A stretch of 64,000 bases of DNA from Bradyrhizobium sp. 4 (GTDB lineage: Bacteria > Pseudomonadota > Alphaproteobacteria > Rhizobiales > Xanthobacteraceae). Numbering within the stretch: position 1 is the stretch's first letter; each line of letters begins with the position of its first letter. Where the stretch lies: NCBI RefSeq assembly GCF_023100905.1, contig NZ_CP064686.1, positions 1,922,001 through 1,986,000 on the forward strand, given 5' to 3'. Shown here one piece after another: positions 51,032-60,000 of the stretch. A model generated the notes under the pieces. That model was not told the DNA's origin, made no database searches, and saw only the letters and a program-made list of their open reading frames with translations. A program made the position numbers and the translations under genes.

Positions 51032-52288
51032 TCAGCCCATCCGGCGGAAGATCACGCTGGCGTTCACCCCGCCGAAGCCGAACCCGTTCGAGATCGCGTG
51101 CTGCATCGGCATCGGGCGCGCCGCACCGGCGACGATGTCGATGCCGTCTGCGGCAGGATCGGGGTTTTCGAGATTGAGCGTCGGCGGTGCGATCTGGTCG
51201 CGCAGGGCGAGCACGGTGAAGATCGCTTCCAAGCCACCGGCGGCGCCGAGCAGATGGCCGGTAGCCGACTTGGTCGCGCTCACGGCGATGCCGCGGTGAC
51301 GACCGAACAGCGCGGCAATCGCGCCGAGTTCACTCTCGTCGCCTGCCGGCGTCGACGTCGCATGCGCGTTCAGGTGCTGCAAATCCGCGGGCGCTAGCTT
51401 GGCCTGCCGGAGCGCGATCTCCATGGCGCGCCGGGCGCCGTCGCCGTCAGGCGGACCCGATGTCATGTGATAGGCGTCCGCGGTCGTGCCGTATCCGACG
51501 ATCTCCGCGATCGGCGTCGCGCCGCGCGCCAATGCATGCTCCATCTCCTCGATCACCAGGATGCCGGCGCCTTCGCCCATGACAAAACCGTCGCGGTCGC
51601 GATCGAACGGGCGCGAGGCGCGCGCGTCGTTGAACCCGCTCGACAGTGCGCGGGCCGCGGCAAAGCCGCCGAGGCTGACAATGTCGATGCAGGCTTCCGC
51701 GCCGCCGCAGATCGCCACATCAGCCTCGCCCGCGCGGATCATGCGCGCGGCATCGCCGATCGCCTGAACGCCGGCGGCGCACGCCGTGACCGGTGTGCCC
51801 AGCGCTCCCTTGTAGCCGTATTTGATCGAGACGTGGCCGGCCGCGAGATTGGCGAGGAAGGAGGGGATCGTGAACGGCGACAGCCGGCGCGGGCCGCGTT
51901 GTTCGGTGATGCGCACTGCTTCCGCCATCGCCGGAAAGCCGCCGACCCCGGAGGCGATGATCGTCGCAGTCCTCTCCAAAGCCGCCGCGTCCTGCGGCGT
52001 CCAGCCGGCCTGCGCAACCGCCTCCGCGGTAGCGAGCAGCGCGAACAGGATGAAGCGGTCCATCTTGCGCTGGTCTTTCGGCGCGGCGGCCTGCGCGGGA
52101 TCGAAGCCGCCGTCCACGTCCTCGGCCTTGTCGGGCACGAGGCCGGCAACGCGTGCGGGCAGCGCCTGCGACCATTCCGGCAGCGGGCGCAGCCCGCTTT
52201 GACCGGCCAGCAGCCGGCGCCAGGACAGCTCGACGCCGCAGCCAAGCGGCGACACCGCGCCCATTCCCGTTACGACGATACGACGCAT
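51032..52288 (-). CDS. fabF: Beta-ketoacyl-ACP synthase II-like (FabF family)
   Basis: Condenses acyl chains with malonyl-ACP. The 418-residue protein has the thiolase-fold triad: Cys170 in TPVTACAAG, His in NAHATSTPAGD and His in KSATGHLLGAAG, followed by NGFGFGGVN. All catalytic residues are present. It is not next to acpP, fabD or fabG, so it is probably a second, specialised synthase rather than the housekeeping one. It starts 1 nt after the stop of an HxlR-type regulator, which suggests that regulator controls it. Confidence 0.92.
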   Translation of the reverse strand: MRRIVVTGMGAVSPLGCGVELSWRRLLAGQSGLRPLPEWSQALPARVAGLVPDKAEDVDGGFDPAQAAAPKDQRKMDRFILFALLATAEAVAQAGWTPQDAAALERTATIIASGVGGFPAMAEAVRITEQRGPRRLSPFTIPSFLANLAAGHVSIKYGYKGALGTPVTACAAGVQAIGDAARMIRAGEADVAICGGAEACIDIVSLGGFAAARALSSGFNDARASRPFDRDRDGFVMGEGAGILVIEEMEHALARGATPIAEIVGYGTTADAYHMTSGPPDGDGARRAMEIALRQAKLAPADLQHLNAHATSTPAGDESELGAIAALFGRHRGIAVSATKSATGHLLGAAGGLEAIFTVLALRDQIAPPTLNLENPDPAADGIDIVAGAARPMPMQHAISNGFGFGGVNASVIFRRMG

Positions 52289-52289
52289 G

Positions 52290-52805
52290 TCAGTCTCCAG
52301 CCGGCGCGACGGCCGGGTTCATGGCTTTGAGCGAGGTCAGCCGTTTGCGCATGACACGGCTGGCGCGGGGACCGGCGATGATGACCGCATTGGTGAGCGT
52401 GATCGGCTGCATGTCGGCGGCATCGACCACGACCGGATTGAACGGACGACGATCGTGCCTGTTCGCGAGCAGGATCGCTTCGCCCTTCGGTGCGAGATGC
52501 TTGTTGCCCCAGGCGAGCAGGGTTGCGACCACGGGAAAGAAGTCCCGGGCCTTGTCCGTCAGCACATATTCGTAGCGCGGCGGCCGTTCATTGTAGCGGC
52601 GGCGGACGAACATGCCGCTTTCCGTGAGATGGGCCAATCGCCGGGACAGGATGTTCGGCGCGATCCCGAGGCTTTGCGAAAATTCGTCGAACTTCGTTGC
52701 GCCCTGGAACGCATCCCGCAGGATCAAGATGCTCCACCATTCGCCGACCGTCTCCACGGCGCGGCCGACCGGACATTCCTGGATGGAGGGGGATTTGGGC
52801 TGCAT
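52290..52805 (-). CDS. HxlR-family transcriptional regulator
   Basis: A 171-residue regulator. The winged helix-turn-helix shows the HxlR signature CPVGRAVETVGEWWSILILRD near the start and LGIAPNILSRRLAHLTESGMF, then YVLTDKARDF. A single Cys (C11) sits where redox- or aldehyde-sensing HxlR proteins often have one. It has about 50 extra C-terminal residues beyond the core fold. It is immediately upstream of the fabF-like gene and probably controls both genes through the dyad at 52811-52831. Confidence 0.92.
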   Translation of the reverse strand: MQPKSPSIQECPVGRAVETVGEWWSILILRDAFQGATKFDEFSQSLGIAPNILSRRLAHLTESGMFVRRRYNERPPRYEYVLTDKARDFFPVVATLLAWGNKHLAPKGEAILLANRHDRRPFNPVVVDAADMQPITLTNAVIIAGPRASRVMRKRLTSLKAMNPAVAPAGD

Positions 52806-52810
52806 GGTTC

Positions 52811-52831
52811 GAAAGTAGGGATGTAACTTTC
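52811..52831. promoter_or_regulatory. Candidate HxlR operator
   Basis: GAAAGT (52811-52816) and ACTTTC (52826-52831) are a perfect inverted repeat with a 9-bp spacer, located 6 bp upstream of the HxlR start codon. A second, weaker dyad ACTT-N9-AAGT overlaps its right arm. Confidence 0.55.
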
Positions 52832-52945
52832 AAAATGCAAGTGACAAGGGGCAGCTTCCCCGCATGGGAGGACGAGGTGCGGGGCTGCAAAACTATCTCT
52901 GTGATAGGATGCGAGTTGGCGAGCGACGCCCGCGCTCCTTGCTCG

Positions 52946-53024
52946 GTCATTGCGAGCGGAGCGAAGCAATCTAGAGTCCCTCTGCGAAAAGATTCTAGAT
53001 TGCTTCGCTGCGTTCGCAGTGACG
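52946..53024. repeat. Intergenic palindromic repeat, family B (copy 2)
   Basis: GTCATTGCGAGCGGAGC and GCTGCGTTCGCAGTGAC are the outer arms, with inner arms GAAGCAATCTAGA and TCTAGATTGCTTCG. It matches the copy at 43711-43798. Confidence 0.85.
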
Positions 53025-53057
53025 CTGTTGATGCAGTGGTGGCGCTACCTCAACGAT

Positions 53058-53176
53058 GTCGTCCCGGCGAAGGCCGGGCCCCATAGCCACGACTGTTGTT
53101 GTGGTGCACGATGGTTGCCACAGGCGCTAAGACAACGCTGACCGGGGTAATGGGTCCCGGCCTTCGCCGGGACGAC
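53058..53176. repeat. Intergenic palindromic repeat, family C
   Basis: GTCGTCCCGGCGAAGGCCGGG at the left and CCCGGCCTTCGCCGGGACGAC at the right are near-perfect complements around a loop of about 75 nt. It lies next to the family B copy, so 52946-53176 is two unrelated repeats side by side. Confidence 0.85.
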
Positions 53177-53218
53177 ACTGAGCGTGTGGCTACCAGCAAG
53201 CGCTAAGGATGCAAGTAG

Positions 53219-54226
53219 CTAATGCGACCGAGCCAGACAGAACGCCACGACCTGCTCCAGCGCGCTCTTCATCGGCGAGGACGGGAATAGCGCCAGCGCG
53301 TCCACCGCCATGGCGCCGTAGTGCTGGGCGCGGCTGCGCGTATCTTCGAGCGCGCGATGCTTGTTCATCAACCCGATGGCGTGGTCGAGGTCGGTGTCGC
53401 CGATCTCGCCGCGCTCGAGCGCGCGGATCCAGAAGGCGCGCTCGGTGTCGTTGCCGCGGCGGAAAGCGAGCACGACGGGCAGCGTGATCTTGCCCTCGCG
53501 GAAATCGTCGCCGGTGTTCTTGCCGAGCTTGGCGCTCTTGCCGCCATAGTCGAGCACGTCGTCGACGAGCTGGAAGGCGATGCCGAGATTCATACCGACC
53601 GAGCGGCAGGCGGTCTGCTCCGCCTTCGGGCGGTTGGCGATCACGGGTCCGACCTCGCAAGCGGCCGCGAACAGCTCGGCGGTCTTGCCGCGGATCACGG
53701 CGAGATATTCGTCCTCGGTGGTCGCGGTGTTCTTGGCGGCGGCAAGCTGCATCACCTCGCCCTCGGCGATGGTGGCGGCGGCGGCGGAGAGAATGTCGAG
53801 CGCGCGGAGCGAGCCGACCTCGACCATCATGCGGAAAGCCTGGCCGAGCAGGAAGTCGCCGACCAGCACGCTCGCCTCATTGCCCCAGAGCATCCGCGCC
53901 GACAGCTTGCCGCGGCGCATCTCGCTTTCGTCGACGACGTCGTCATGGAGCAGGGTGGCGGTATGCATGAACTCGACGCTGGCGGCGAGCTTGATATGGC
54001 CGTCGCCGGTGTAGCCGGCGAGGTTGGCCATGGCCAGCGTCAGCATCGGCCGCAGGCGCTTGCCCCCGGAGGAGATCAAATGGTTGGCGACCTCCGGGAT
54101 CATGGTCACGTCCGAACCGGTCCGCGACAGGATCGTGGCGTTGACGCGCTCCATGTCACCGGCGACAAGGGCAACCAGCTCTTCGATCGACGCGCCGGGA
54201 GTTTCGAAAGGTACGATGACGGCCAC
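53219..54226 (-). CDS. Long-chain polyprenyl diphosphate synthase
   Basis: Builds the all-trans isoprenoid side chain for ubiquinone (probably decaprenyl or octaprenyl). The 335-residue protein has the first Asp-rich motif DDVVDESEMRRG and the second LVDDVLDYGGK, plus GGKRLRPML, the isopentenyl-diphosphate-binding region. The start is a GTG at 54226 with GGAG six bases upstream; an in-frame TTG at 54238 overlaps that ribosome site. Chain length cannot be read with confidence. It is divergent from the DUF2007 gene. Confidence 0.92.
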   Translation of the reverse strand: MAVIVPFETPGASIEELVALVAGDMERVNATILSRTGSDVTMIPEVANHLISSGGKRLRPMLTLAMANLAGYTGDGHIKLAASVEFMHTATLLHDDVVDESEMRRGKLSARMLWGNEASVLVGDFLLGQAFRMMVEVGSLRALDILSAAAATIAEGEVMQLAAAKNTATTEDEYLAVIRGKTAELFAAACEVGPVIANRPKAEQTACRSVGMNLGIAFQLVDDVLDYGGKSAKLGKNTGDDFREGKITLPVVLAFRRGNDTERAFWIRALERGEIGDTDLDHAIGLMNKHRALEDTRSRAQHYGAMAVDALALFPSSPMKSALEQVVAFCLARSH

Positions 54227-54358
54227 GCCGGTCTCCAATATTTGCCCCGGAAGGGCTATTCTGATGGAAAGACAATAGAAACTGGACGGGGATGCGGCAA
54301 GGGCCGTGGAACCATTGACATTTGGCGCTTAATCCCCGTCAGGCAGGAGGCCTGTGTT

Positions 54359-54586
54359 TTGCGAGAACTGGTTCGGACCAACGATATGGTGCTGGTGTCG
54401 GCGATCGGCGCGCTGCTCGACGGCGCCAACATCCATCATCTGGTGCTCGACCAGAACATGAGCATCATCGAGGGCTCGCTTGGCATTTTGCCGCGGCGGA
54501 TCCTAGTCCATGAGGACGACGCCCTCGAAGCCCGGCAGCTTCTGACCGAGGCCGGCCTCAGCCACGAACTGCGCGGCGATGAGTGA
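54359..54586 (+). CDS. DUF2007 domain protein
   Basis: A 75-residue protein of the DUF2007 family (a small alpha/beta fold related to signal-transducing PII-like proteins). MRELVRTNDMVLVSAIGALL and RRILVHEDDALEARQLL are recognisable. The start is a TTG at 54359 with AGGAGG eight bases upstream; the first ATG (54386) would remove part of the first strand. It overlaps the following methyltransferase gene by 8 nt, so the two are translationally coupled. The function is unknown. Confidence 0.85.
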   Translation: MRELVRTNDMVLVSAIGALLDGANIHHLVLDQNMSIIEGSLGILPRRILVHEDDALEARQLLTEAGLSHELRGDE

Positions 54587-55346
54587 AGCACTGGCAGACC
54601 TCACCGAGGACGCCTTTCTCGGCGGGCAATTGCGGCTGAAGCAGAAGCGGTCCGGCCATCGCGCGGGGCACGACGCCATTCTGCTCGCGGCGGCGACGGA
54701 GGCGAGCGCGGGCGACCGCGTCGTCGATCTCGGCGCCGGCATCGGCACGGCCGGGCTTGCGTTGGCGCGGCGCGTTGCCGGGATCAGGCTCGGCCTGGTC
54801 GAGATCGATCCCCAGCTGGCGGAGCTTGCGCGCGCCAATGCGGCAGCGAATGCGATTGCCGCCGAGACGATCGTGCTCGACGTCACCGCGGACGCGCAGG
54901 CCTTCGCGGCCAGCGGGCTCGTGCCGGACAGCGTCGACGTGGTGCTGATGAACCCGCCCTTCAACGATCCCGCTCGCCATCGCGGCTCGCCCGATCAGGC
55001 GCGCCAGATCGCGCATGTGGCGACGGATGAGACGCTGAATGCCTGGGTGCACGCGGCGCGGCGCATCCTCCGCTCGAATGGCGCGCTGACATTGATTTGG
55101 CGCGCAGATGGGATCGCGGAGGTTTTGGCGGGACTGTCTCGCGGCTTCGGCAGTCTCGCGATTCTGCCGGTTCACGGTGAAGCCGGGCGGCCCGCGATCC
55201 GCGTGCTGGTGCGCGCGGTCAAGGGCGGGAGGGCCCCGGCACGATTGTTACCGGGCCTCGTGCTCAACGAGGAATCACGCGTGCCTAAAGAGGTGATGGA
55301 TATTCTGGAGGGAAGGGCGGTTCTACCCCTGGTGGAACCGTGCTGA
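54579..55346 (+). CDS. N6-adenine methyltransferase (TrmN6/YfiC-like)
   Basis: A 255-residue class I methyltransferase with SAM motif VVDLGAGIGTAGLALA and catalytic NPPF in VVLMNPPFNDP, which marks N6-adenine methylation. It is closest in layout to TrmN6/YfiC, which methylates A37 of tRNA-Val; 'RSGHRAGHDAILLAAA' is a family block. The RNA target is inferred. It overlaps the DUF2007 gene at its start and ends 1 nt before the stop of a tiny convergent gene. Confidence 0.88.
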   Translation: MSEALADLTEDAFLGGQLRLKQKRSGHRAGHDAILLAAATEASAGDRVVDLGAGIGTAGLALARRVAGIRLGLVEIDPQLAELARANAAANAIAAETIVLDVTADAQAFAASGLVPDSVDVVLMNPPFNDPARHRGSPDQARQIAHVATDETLNAWVHAARRILRSNGALTLIWRADGIAEVLAGLSRGFGSLAILPVHGEAGRPAIRVLVRAVKGGRAPARLLPGLVLNEESRVPKEVMDILEGRAVLPLVEPC

Positions 55347-55347
55347 G

Positions 55348-55440
55348 CTATTGCGGAAGCGATTCCTGCTCTTGCGGAGTCGTCAGGCGGATCGCCATGA
55401 ACAGCGCACCGATCAGCAGCATCAGCAGATAGATTTTCAT
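55348..55440 (-). CDS. 30-residue single-pass membrane peptide
   Basis: A very small gene read from the minus strand: ATG at 55440, TAG at 55348-55350. The peptide begins MKIYLLMLLIGALFMAIR, a single hydrophobic helix, and ends in a polar tail TPQEQESLPQ. GGAG lies 6-7 nt upstream of the ATG, a strong ribosome site. Its size and topology fit the class of small bacterial membrane proteins. It lies between two plus-strand genes, convergent with the methyltransferase. No homologue is known to me. Confidence 0.6.
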   Translation of the reverse strand: MKIYLLMLLIGALFMAIRLTTPQEQESLPQ

Positions 55441-55551
55441 GGTGTTCTCCGCTGGCCCATTGCAGCCTCTCAACGGGGTTTCTGCAAAACACGTTCCGGG
55501 CCCTTCCAATGACAGTCGCGTGATAAGAAATAGTTAATCAGAGGTAACGGC

Positions 55552-56460
55552 ATGGCCGAACAATTGAACGATCGTGAGAATTCCGGCCTGGCCGACAAGC
55601 TCATGCAATATCTGCCAGCGCGCTTCCGTCCCGGCACGGCCGTGGTGCCGGTGGTGCGGCTGTCCGGTGTGATCGGTGCAGTGACGCCGCTGCGCCCGGG
55701 CATGACGCTCGCGACCGTTTCGCGGGTGCTGGAGCGGGCGTTTTCGACGCGCAACGCCAAGGCGGTGGCGCTGGTGATCAATTCGCCCGGCGGCTCGCCG
55801 GTGCAGTCGCGCCAGATCTACCTGCGCATCAAGCAGCTCGCGGCGGAGAAGAAGCTGCCGGTGCTGGTGTTCGTCGAGGACGTCGCGGCCTCCGGCGGCT
55901 ACATGATCGCCTGCGCCGGCGACGAGATCATCTGCGATCCGTCCTCGATTCTCGGTTCGATCGGCGTGGTCGGCGGCAGCTTTGGTTTCCAGGAGGCGAT
56001 CAAGCGGCTCGGCATCGAGCGGCGCCTCTACACCGCCGGCGCGCACAAGGCGATGCTCGACCCGTTTCTCCCTGAAAACCCCGACGACGTCGCCAAGCTG
56101 AAGGCGCTCCAGCGCGAGATCCACCAGATCTTCATCGCGCTGGTGAAGGAAAGCCGCGGCGCGCGGTTGAAGGGCTCCGACGACACCCTGTTCACGGGCG
56201 AATACTGGGCCGGCGAGAGTTCGATCGCGCTGGGGCTCGCCGACAGCATCGGCGATCTCCGCTCAACTCTTCGTGCCCGCTTTGGCGAGAAGGTTCTCAC
56301 CCCCGTGATTGCCCAGCCGACCGGTCTGCTCTCCGGCCTTTTGGGTCGGAAATCGCCCGGCGCGGGGCAGCTTTCGGCCATGGAATCAATGGCCAGCCTG
56401 CCGGACGAGCTGATCTCCGCGGTCGAGACGCGGGCGATTTGGGCGAAATTCGGATTCTAG
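55552..56460 (+). CDS. S49-family serine protease (SppA/SohB-like)
   Basis: A 302-residue signal-peptide-peptidase-like serine protease. The catalytic dyad is Ser114 in AASGGYMIA and Lys166 in AGAHKAMLDPF, 52 residues apart as in Bacillus SppA. The NSPGGSP stretch near residue 78 and GSIGVVGG near 136 are family blocks. There is no N-terminal membrane helix or signal, so this copy is likely cytosolic or peripheral. It precedes a small hypothetical gene and the glyQS pair. Confidence 0.92.
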   Translation: MAEQLNDRENSGLADKLMQYLPARFRPGTAVVPVVRLSGVIGAVTPLRPGMTLATVSRVLERAFSTRNAKAVALVINSPGGSPVQSRQIYLRIKQLAAEKKLPVLVFVEDVAASGGYMIACAGDEIICDPSSILGSIGVVGGSFGFQEAIKRLGIERRLYTAGAHKAMLDPFLPENPDDVAKLKALQREIHQIFIALVKESRGARLKGSDDTLFTGEYWAGESSIALGLADSIGDLRSTLRARFGEKVLTPVIAQPTGLLSGLLGRKSPGAGQLSAMESMASLPDELISAVETRAIWAKFGF

Positions 56461-56578
56461 ACGGAGCCCTGCCGCGCCATTTGGCCCCAAGGAGACTTGA
56501 AGCCGTGCCAATTGCGGCGCGGCCCGGTCTGCGCAAGAATGCGCGTGGGGGCTGAGCATTGTGAACAAGGAACGACCG

Positions 56579-56770
56579 ATGCCGCCGTTCGTCGCATTCG
56601 CGGGCGTCCTGGGCGGGCTTGCCGTGGTCCGCTGGGCCTACAAGACCGCTGTCAGGATCAACCAGGAGCTGGAGGAGATGCGCCTCTCGCGCGTCGCCGA
56701 GGCCGCCCATAGGGGGGCCGTCCAGACGCTGAAACAGGATCCCGTGACCGGAGCCTATCGGCCGGGTTAG
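56579..56770 (+). CDS. Small hypothetical protein with an N-terminal hydrophobic segment
   Basis: A 63-residue protein: hydrophobic start (PPFVAFAGVLGGLAVVRWAY), then a charged helical stretch INQELEEMRLSRVAEAAHRG and a short polar tail. Probably a single-pass membrane-associated protein. The ATG at 56579 has AAGGA 6-7 nt upstream; an in-frame GTG at 56561 would add six residues. I do not recognise a family. Confidence 0.65.
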   Translation: MPPFVAFAGVLGGLAVVRWAYKTAVRINQELEEMRLSRVAEAAHRGAVQTLKQDPVTGAYRPG

Positions 56771-56780
56771 GTGCTGCGCT

Positions 56781-56855
56781 CGTCATGGCCGGGCTTGTCC
56801 CGGCCATCCACGCCTTGCCTGACGCACGAAAAACGCGGATGCCGGGGCATGACGG
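56781..56855. repeat. Intergenic palindromic repeat, family D (copy 1)
   Basis: CGTCATGGCCGGGCTTGTCC, CCGGCCATCCACG and, after a spacer, CGCGGATGCCGGGGCATGACG. The pieces pair imperfectly end to end. A second copy is at 60001-60086 and a fragment near 21336-21366. Confidence 0.8.
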
Positions 56856-56940
56856 GATTGGCCCCCTTTGCCTTGATTCCCACCCCTGCCGTCGATACGG
56901 TCCCGCGCGATTCAACCCCCCGCGAGAGCCCGATCTGACG

Positions 56941-57876
56941 ATGGACGCCTCCTTGCCCGCCCATATGCGCCCGGAACGCTCGTTCCAGGGCTTCATCCTC
57001 GCGCTCCAGCGGTTCTGGGCCGAGCAGGGCTGCGTGATCCTGCAGCCCTACGACATGGAAATGGGTGCGGGTACCTTCCATCCGGCGACCACGCTGCGCG
57101 CACTCGGGCCAAAGCCCTGGAATGCGGCCTATGTGCAGCCCTCGCGCCGGCCCAAGGACGGCCGCTACGGCGAGAATCCGAACCGGATGCAGCACTACTA
57201 CCAGTTCCAGGTGATCATGAAGCCGTCGCCACCGAACCTTCAGGAGCTGTATCTGAAGTCGCTCGCCGCGATCGGCATCGATTCCGCCGTGCACGACATT
57301 CGCTTCGTCGAGGACGACTGGGAGAGCCCGACGCTGGGTGCCTGGGGCCTCGGCTGGGAGTGCTGGTGCGACGGCATGGAAGTCAGCCAGTTCACCTATT
57401 TCCAGCAGGTTGCGGGTGTCGAATGCGCGCCGGTCGCGGGCGAGCTCACCTACGGCCTCGAGCGGCTCGCGATGTACGTGCAGGGCGTCGATCGCGTCTA
57501 CGACCTCAACTTCAACGGCCGCGACGGTGACGCCAAGGTCACCTATGGTGATGTCTTCCTCCAGGCCGAGCGGGAATATTCGAAGCACAATTTCGAAGTC
57601 GCCGACACCGCGATGCTGTTCGAGCAGTTCAAGATGGCGGAAGCCGCCTGCCGGAAATACCTCGATGCGGGTTGGAAGGACGGCAAGCGCGAGGCCCATC
57701 TGATGTCGCTGCCGGCTTATGACCAGTGCATCAAGGCGAGCCACGTGTTCAACCTGCTCGACGCGCGCGGCGTGATCTCGGTGACGGAGCGGCAGAGCTA
57801 CATTCTTCGCGTGCGCGAATTGGCAAAGGCTTGCGGCGAGGCCTGGATACATACTGAAGCGGGCGGAGCGGCCTGA
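56941..57876 (+). CDS. glyQ: Glycyl-tRNA synthetase alpha subunit
   Basis: Catalytic subunit of the tetrameric (alpha2beta2) bacterial glycyl-tRNA synthetase. The 311-residue protein opens with MRPERSFQGFILALQRFWAEQG and QPYDMEMGAGTFHPATTLRALG, with GPKPWNAAYVQPSRRPKDGRYGENPNRMQHYYQ (in pieces) as class II motif 2. It overlaps glyS by one base (TGATG), so the subunits are translationally coupled. Confidence 0.97.
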   Translation: MDASLPAHMRPERSFQGFILALQRFWAEQGCVILQPYDMEMGAGTFHPATTLRALGPKPWNAAYVQPSRRPKDGRYGENPNRMQHYYQFQVIMKPSPPNLQELYLKSLAAIGIDSAVHDIRFVEDDWESPTLGAWGLGWECWCDGMEVSQFTYFQQVAGVECAPVAGELTYGLERLAMYVQGVDRVYDLNFNGRDGDAKVTYGDVFLQAEREYSKHNFEVADTAMLFEQFKMAEAACRKYLDAGWKDGKREAHLMSLPAYDQCIKASHVFNLLDARGVISVTERQSYILRVRELAKACGEAWIHTEAGGAA

Positions 57877-59975
57877 TGCCCGATCTTTTGCTTGAACTGT
57901 TCTCCGAAGAAATCCCCGCGCGCATGCAGGCCAAGGCGGCCGACGATCTGCGCCGCATGGTCACCGACAAGCTCGTCGCCGAAGGTCTCGTCTACGAGGG
58001 CGCGAAGGCGTTCGCGACGCCGCGCCGCCTCGCGCTCACCGTGCACGGCATCCCTGCGCGCCAGCCTGACCTGAAGACCGAACGCCGTGGACCGAAGATC
58101 GGCGCGGCCGATGCGGCCGTGCAGGGTTTTCTGAAAGCGACCGGTTTGACGTCTCTGGATGAGGCCAAGATCCAGCGCGATCCGAAGGGCGACTTCTACA
58201 TCGCGCTGATCGAGAAGCCCGGCCGCGACGCGATCGACGTGCTCGCGGAAATCCTTCCCGTGATCATCCGCACCTTCCCCTGGCCGAAATCGATGCGCTG
58301 GGGTGCGCGCTCCGGCAAGCCGGGCTCGCTGAGCTGGGTGCGTCCGCTGCACGCGATCACCGCGACGTTCGGGCTCGAAACCGAAGAGCCCGATGTCGTC
58401 AAATTCTCGGTGGACGGCATCGAGGCCGGCCAGACCACCTACGGCCATCGTTTCATGGCACCTAGCGCGATTTCCGTGCGCCGCTTCGAGGATTACGAAG
58501 CGAAGCTGAAGGCTGCCAAGGTCATCCTCGATCCGCAGGCGCGCAAGGACATCATCTTTGCCGACGCCAAGGAGCTGACGTTCGCCCAAGGGTTCGAACT
58601 GGTCGAGGACCAGGTGCTGCTCGATGAGGTTTCGGGCCTCGTCGAATGGCCCGTCGTCATGATGGGATCGTTCGAAGCGGAATATCTCGCGATTCCCGAC
58701 GAGGTGATCCGCGCCACCATCCGCAACAACCAGAAGTGCTTCGTCGTCAAAGATCCCAAGACGGGCAAGCTGACGAACAAGTTCGTCCTCACGGCGAACA
58801 TCGAGGCGGCCGACGGCGGCAAGACCATCGTCGCCGGCAACGAGCGCGTGATCCGTCCGCGCCTGTCGGATGCGAAGTTCTTCTATGAGACGGACCTGAA
58901 GACGAAGCTGGAAGACCGGCTGCCGAAGTTCGAGCAGATCGTGTTTCACGAGAAGCTCGGCACCCAGGCCGCGCGTATCAAGCGCATCGAACGCCTCGCC
59001 GGCGAGATCGCGCCGCTGGTCGCCGCCGATGTGGCAAAGGCGACGCGAGCCGCGCATCTGGCGAAGGCGGATTTGCTGACCGACGTCGTTGGCGAATTCC
59101 CCGAGGTGCAGGGCCTGATGGGCAAGTACTACGCGCTGGCCCAGGGCGAGGATGCCTCCGTGGCCGCCGCTTGCGAGGAGCACTACAAGCCGCAGGGGCC
59201 TGCGGATCGCGTGCCGACCGATCCGGTCAGCGTCGCGGTGGCGCTCGCGGACAAGCTCGATACGCTGGTGGGCTTCTGGGCAATCGACGAGAAGCCGACG
59301 GGAAGCAAGGACCCATATGCACTGCGTCGTGCGGCGCTGGGCGTGATCAGGCTGATCACCGAGAACGGACTACGTCTGTCGCTCATGAAGATGGCGGCAT
59401 CCGCACTCGCCGCCTTGTCCTTGAAGCCTGCCGATGCGCAGAAGCTTCCGAGCGACCTGCTCGCCTTCTTCGCAGATCGCCTGAAAGTTCAGCTCCGCGA
59501 GCAGGGCGCGCGGCACGATCTCGTCGACGCCGTGTTCGCGCTCGGTGGCCAGGATGACCTTCTGATGATCGTTCGCCGCGTCGAGGCGCTCGGCAAATTC
59601 CTCGAGTCCGAGGACGGCAAGAATTTGCTCGCCGGCATCAAGCGCGCCAGCAATATCCTCGGCATCGAGGAGAAGAAGGACAAGCGCACGTTCGACGGGG
59701 CGCCGGATGCCGCGCTCTACGGTCTCGGCGAGGAGAAGGCGCTGGCCAAGGCGATCGGCGAGGTGACGGCGGAGGCAAGTGCTGCTGTCGCGAAGGAAGA
59801 CTTCGCGGCCGCAATGAGTGCGATGGCCAAGCTACGTCCGCCGGTCGATGCATTCTTCGAAAAGGTTCGCGTCAACGACGAGGATGCGAAGGTGCGTGAG
59901 AATCGCCTGAAGCTGCTCAACGAGATCCGCAGCGCCACGCGTGCGGTGGCGGATTTCTCGAAGATCCAGGATTGA
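57876..59975 (+). CDS. glyS: Glycyl-tRNA synthetase beta subunit
   Basis: The tRNA-recognition subunit that pairs with GlyQ. The 699-residue length is normal; LLLELFSEEIPARMQAKAADDL is the family N-terminus and RNNQKCFVV, ADGGKTIVAGNERVIRPRLSDAKFFYE (in pieces) a conserved middle. A C-terminal HD-like region includes DLVDAVFALGG. It begins within the glyQ stop. No later gene follows on the plus strand before a terminator and repeat. Confidence 0.97.
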   Translation: MPDLLLELFSEEIPARMQAKAADDLRRMVTDKLVAEGLVYEGAKAFATPRRLALTVHGIPARQPDLKTERRGPKIGAADAAVQGFLKATGLTSLDEAKIQRDPKGDFYIALIEKPGRDAIDVLAEILPVIIRTFPWPKSMRWGARSGKPGSLSWVRPLHAITATFGLETEEPDVVKFSVDGIEAGQTTYGHRFMAPSAISVRRFEDYEAKLKAAKVILDPQARKDIIFADAKELTFAQGFELVEDQVLLDEVSGLVEWPVVMMGSFEAEYLAIPDEVIRATIRNNQKCFVVKDPKTGKLTNKFVLTANIEAADGGKTIVAGNERVIRPRLSDAKFFYETDLKTKLEDRLPKFEQIVFHEKLGTQAARIKRIERLAGEIAPLVAADVAKATRAAHLAKADLLTDVVGEFPEVQGLMGKYYALAQGEDASVAAACEEHYKPQGPADRVPTDPVSVAVALADKLDTLVGFWAIDEKPTGSKDPYALRRAALGVIRLITENGLRLSLMKMAASALAALSLKPADAQKLPSDLLAFFADRLKVQLREQGARHDLVDAVFALGGQDDLLMIVRRVEALGKFLESEDGKNLLAGIKRASNILGIEEKKDKRTFDGAPDAALYGLGEEKALAKAIGEVTAEASAAVAKEDFAAAMSAMAKLRPPVDAFFEKVRVNDEDAKVRENRLKLLNEIRSATRAVADFSKIQD

Positions 59976-60000
59976 GCGCGGTTTGGGCGCAATGAACACC

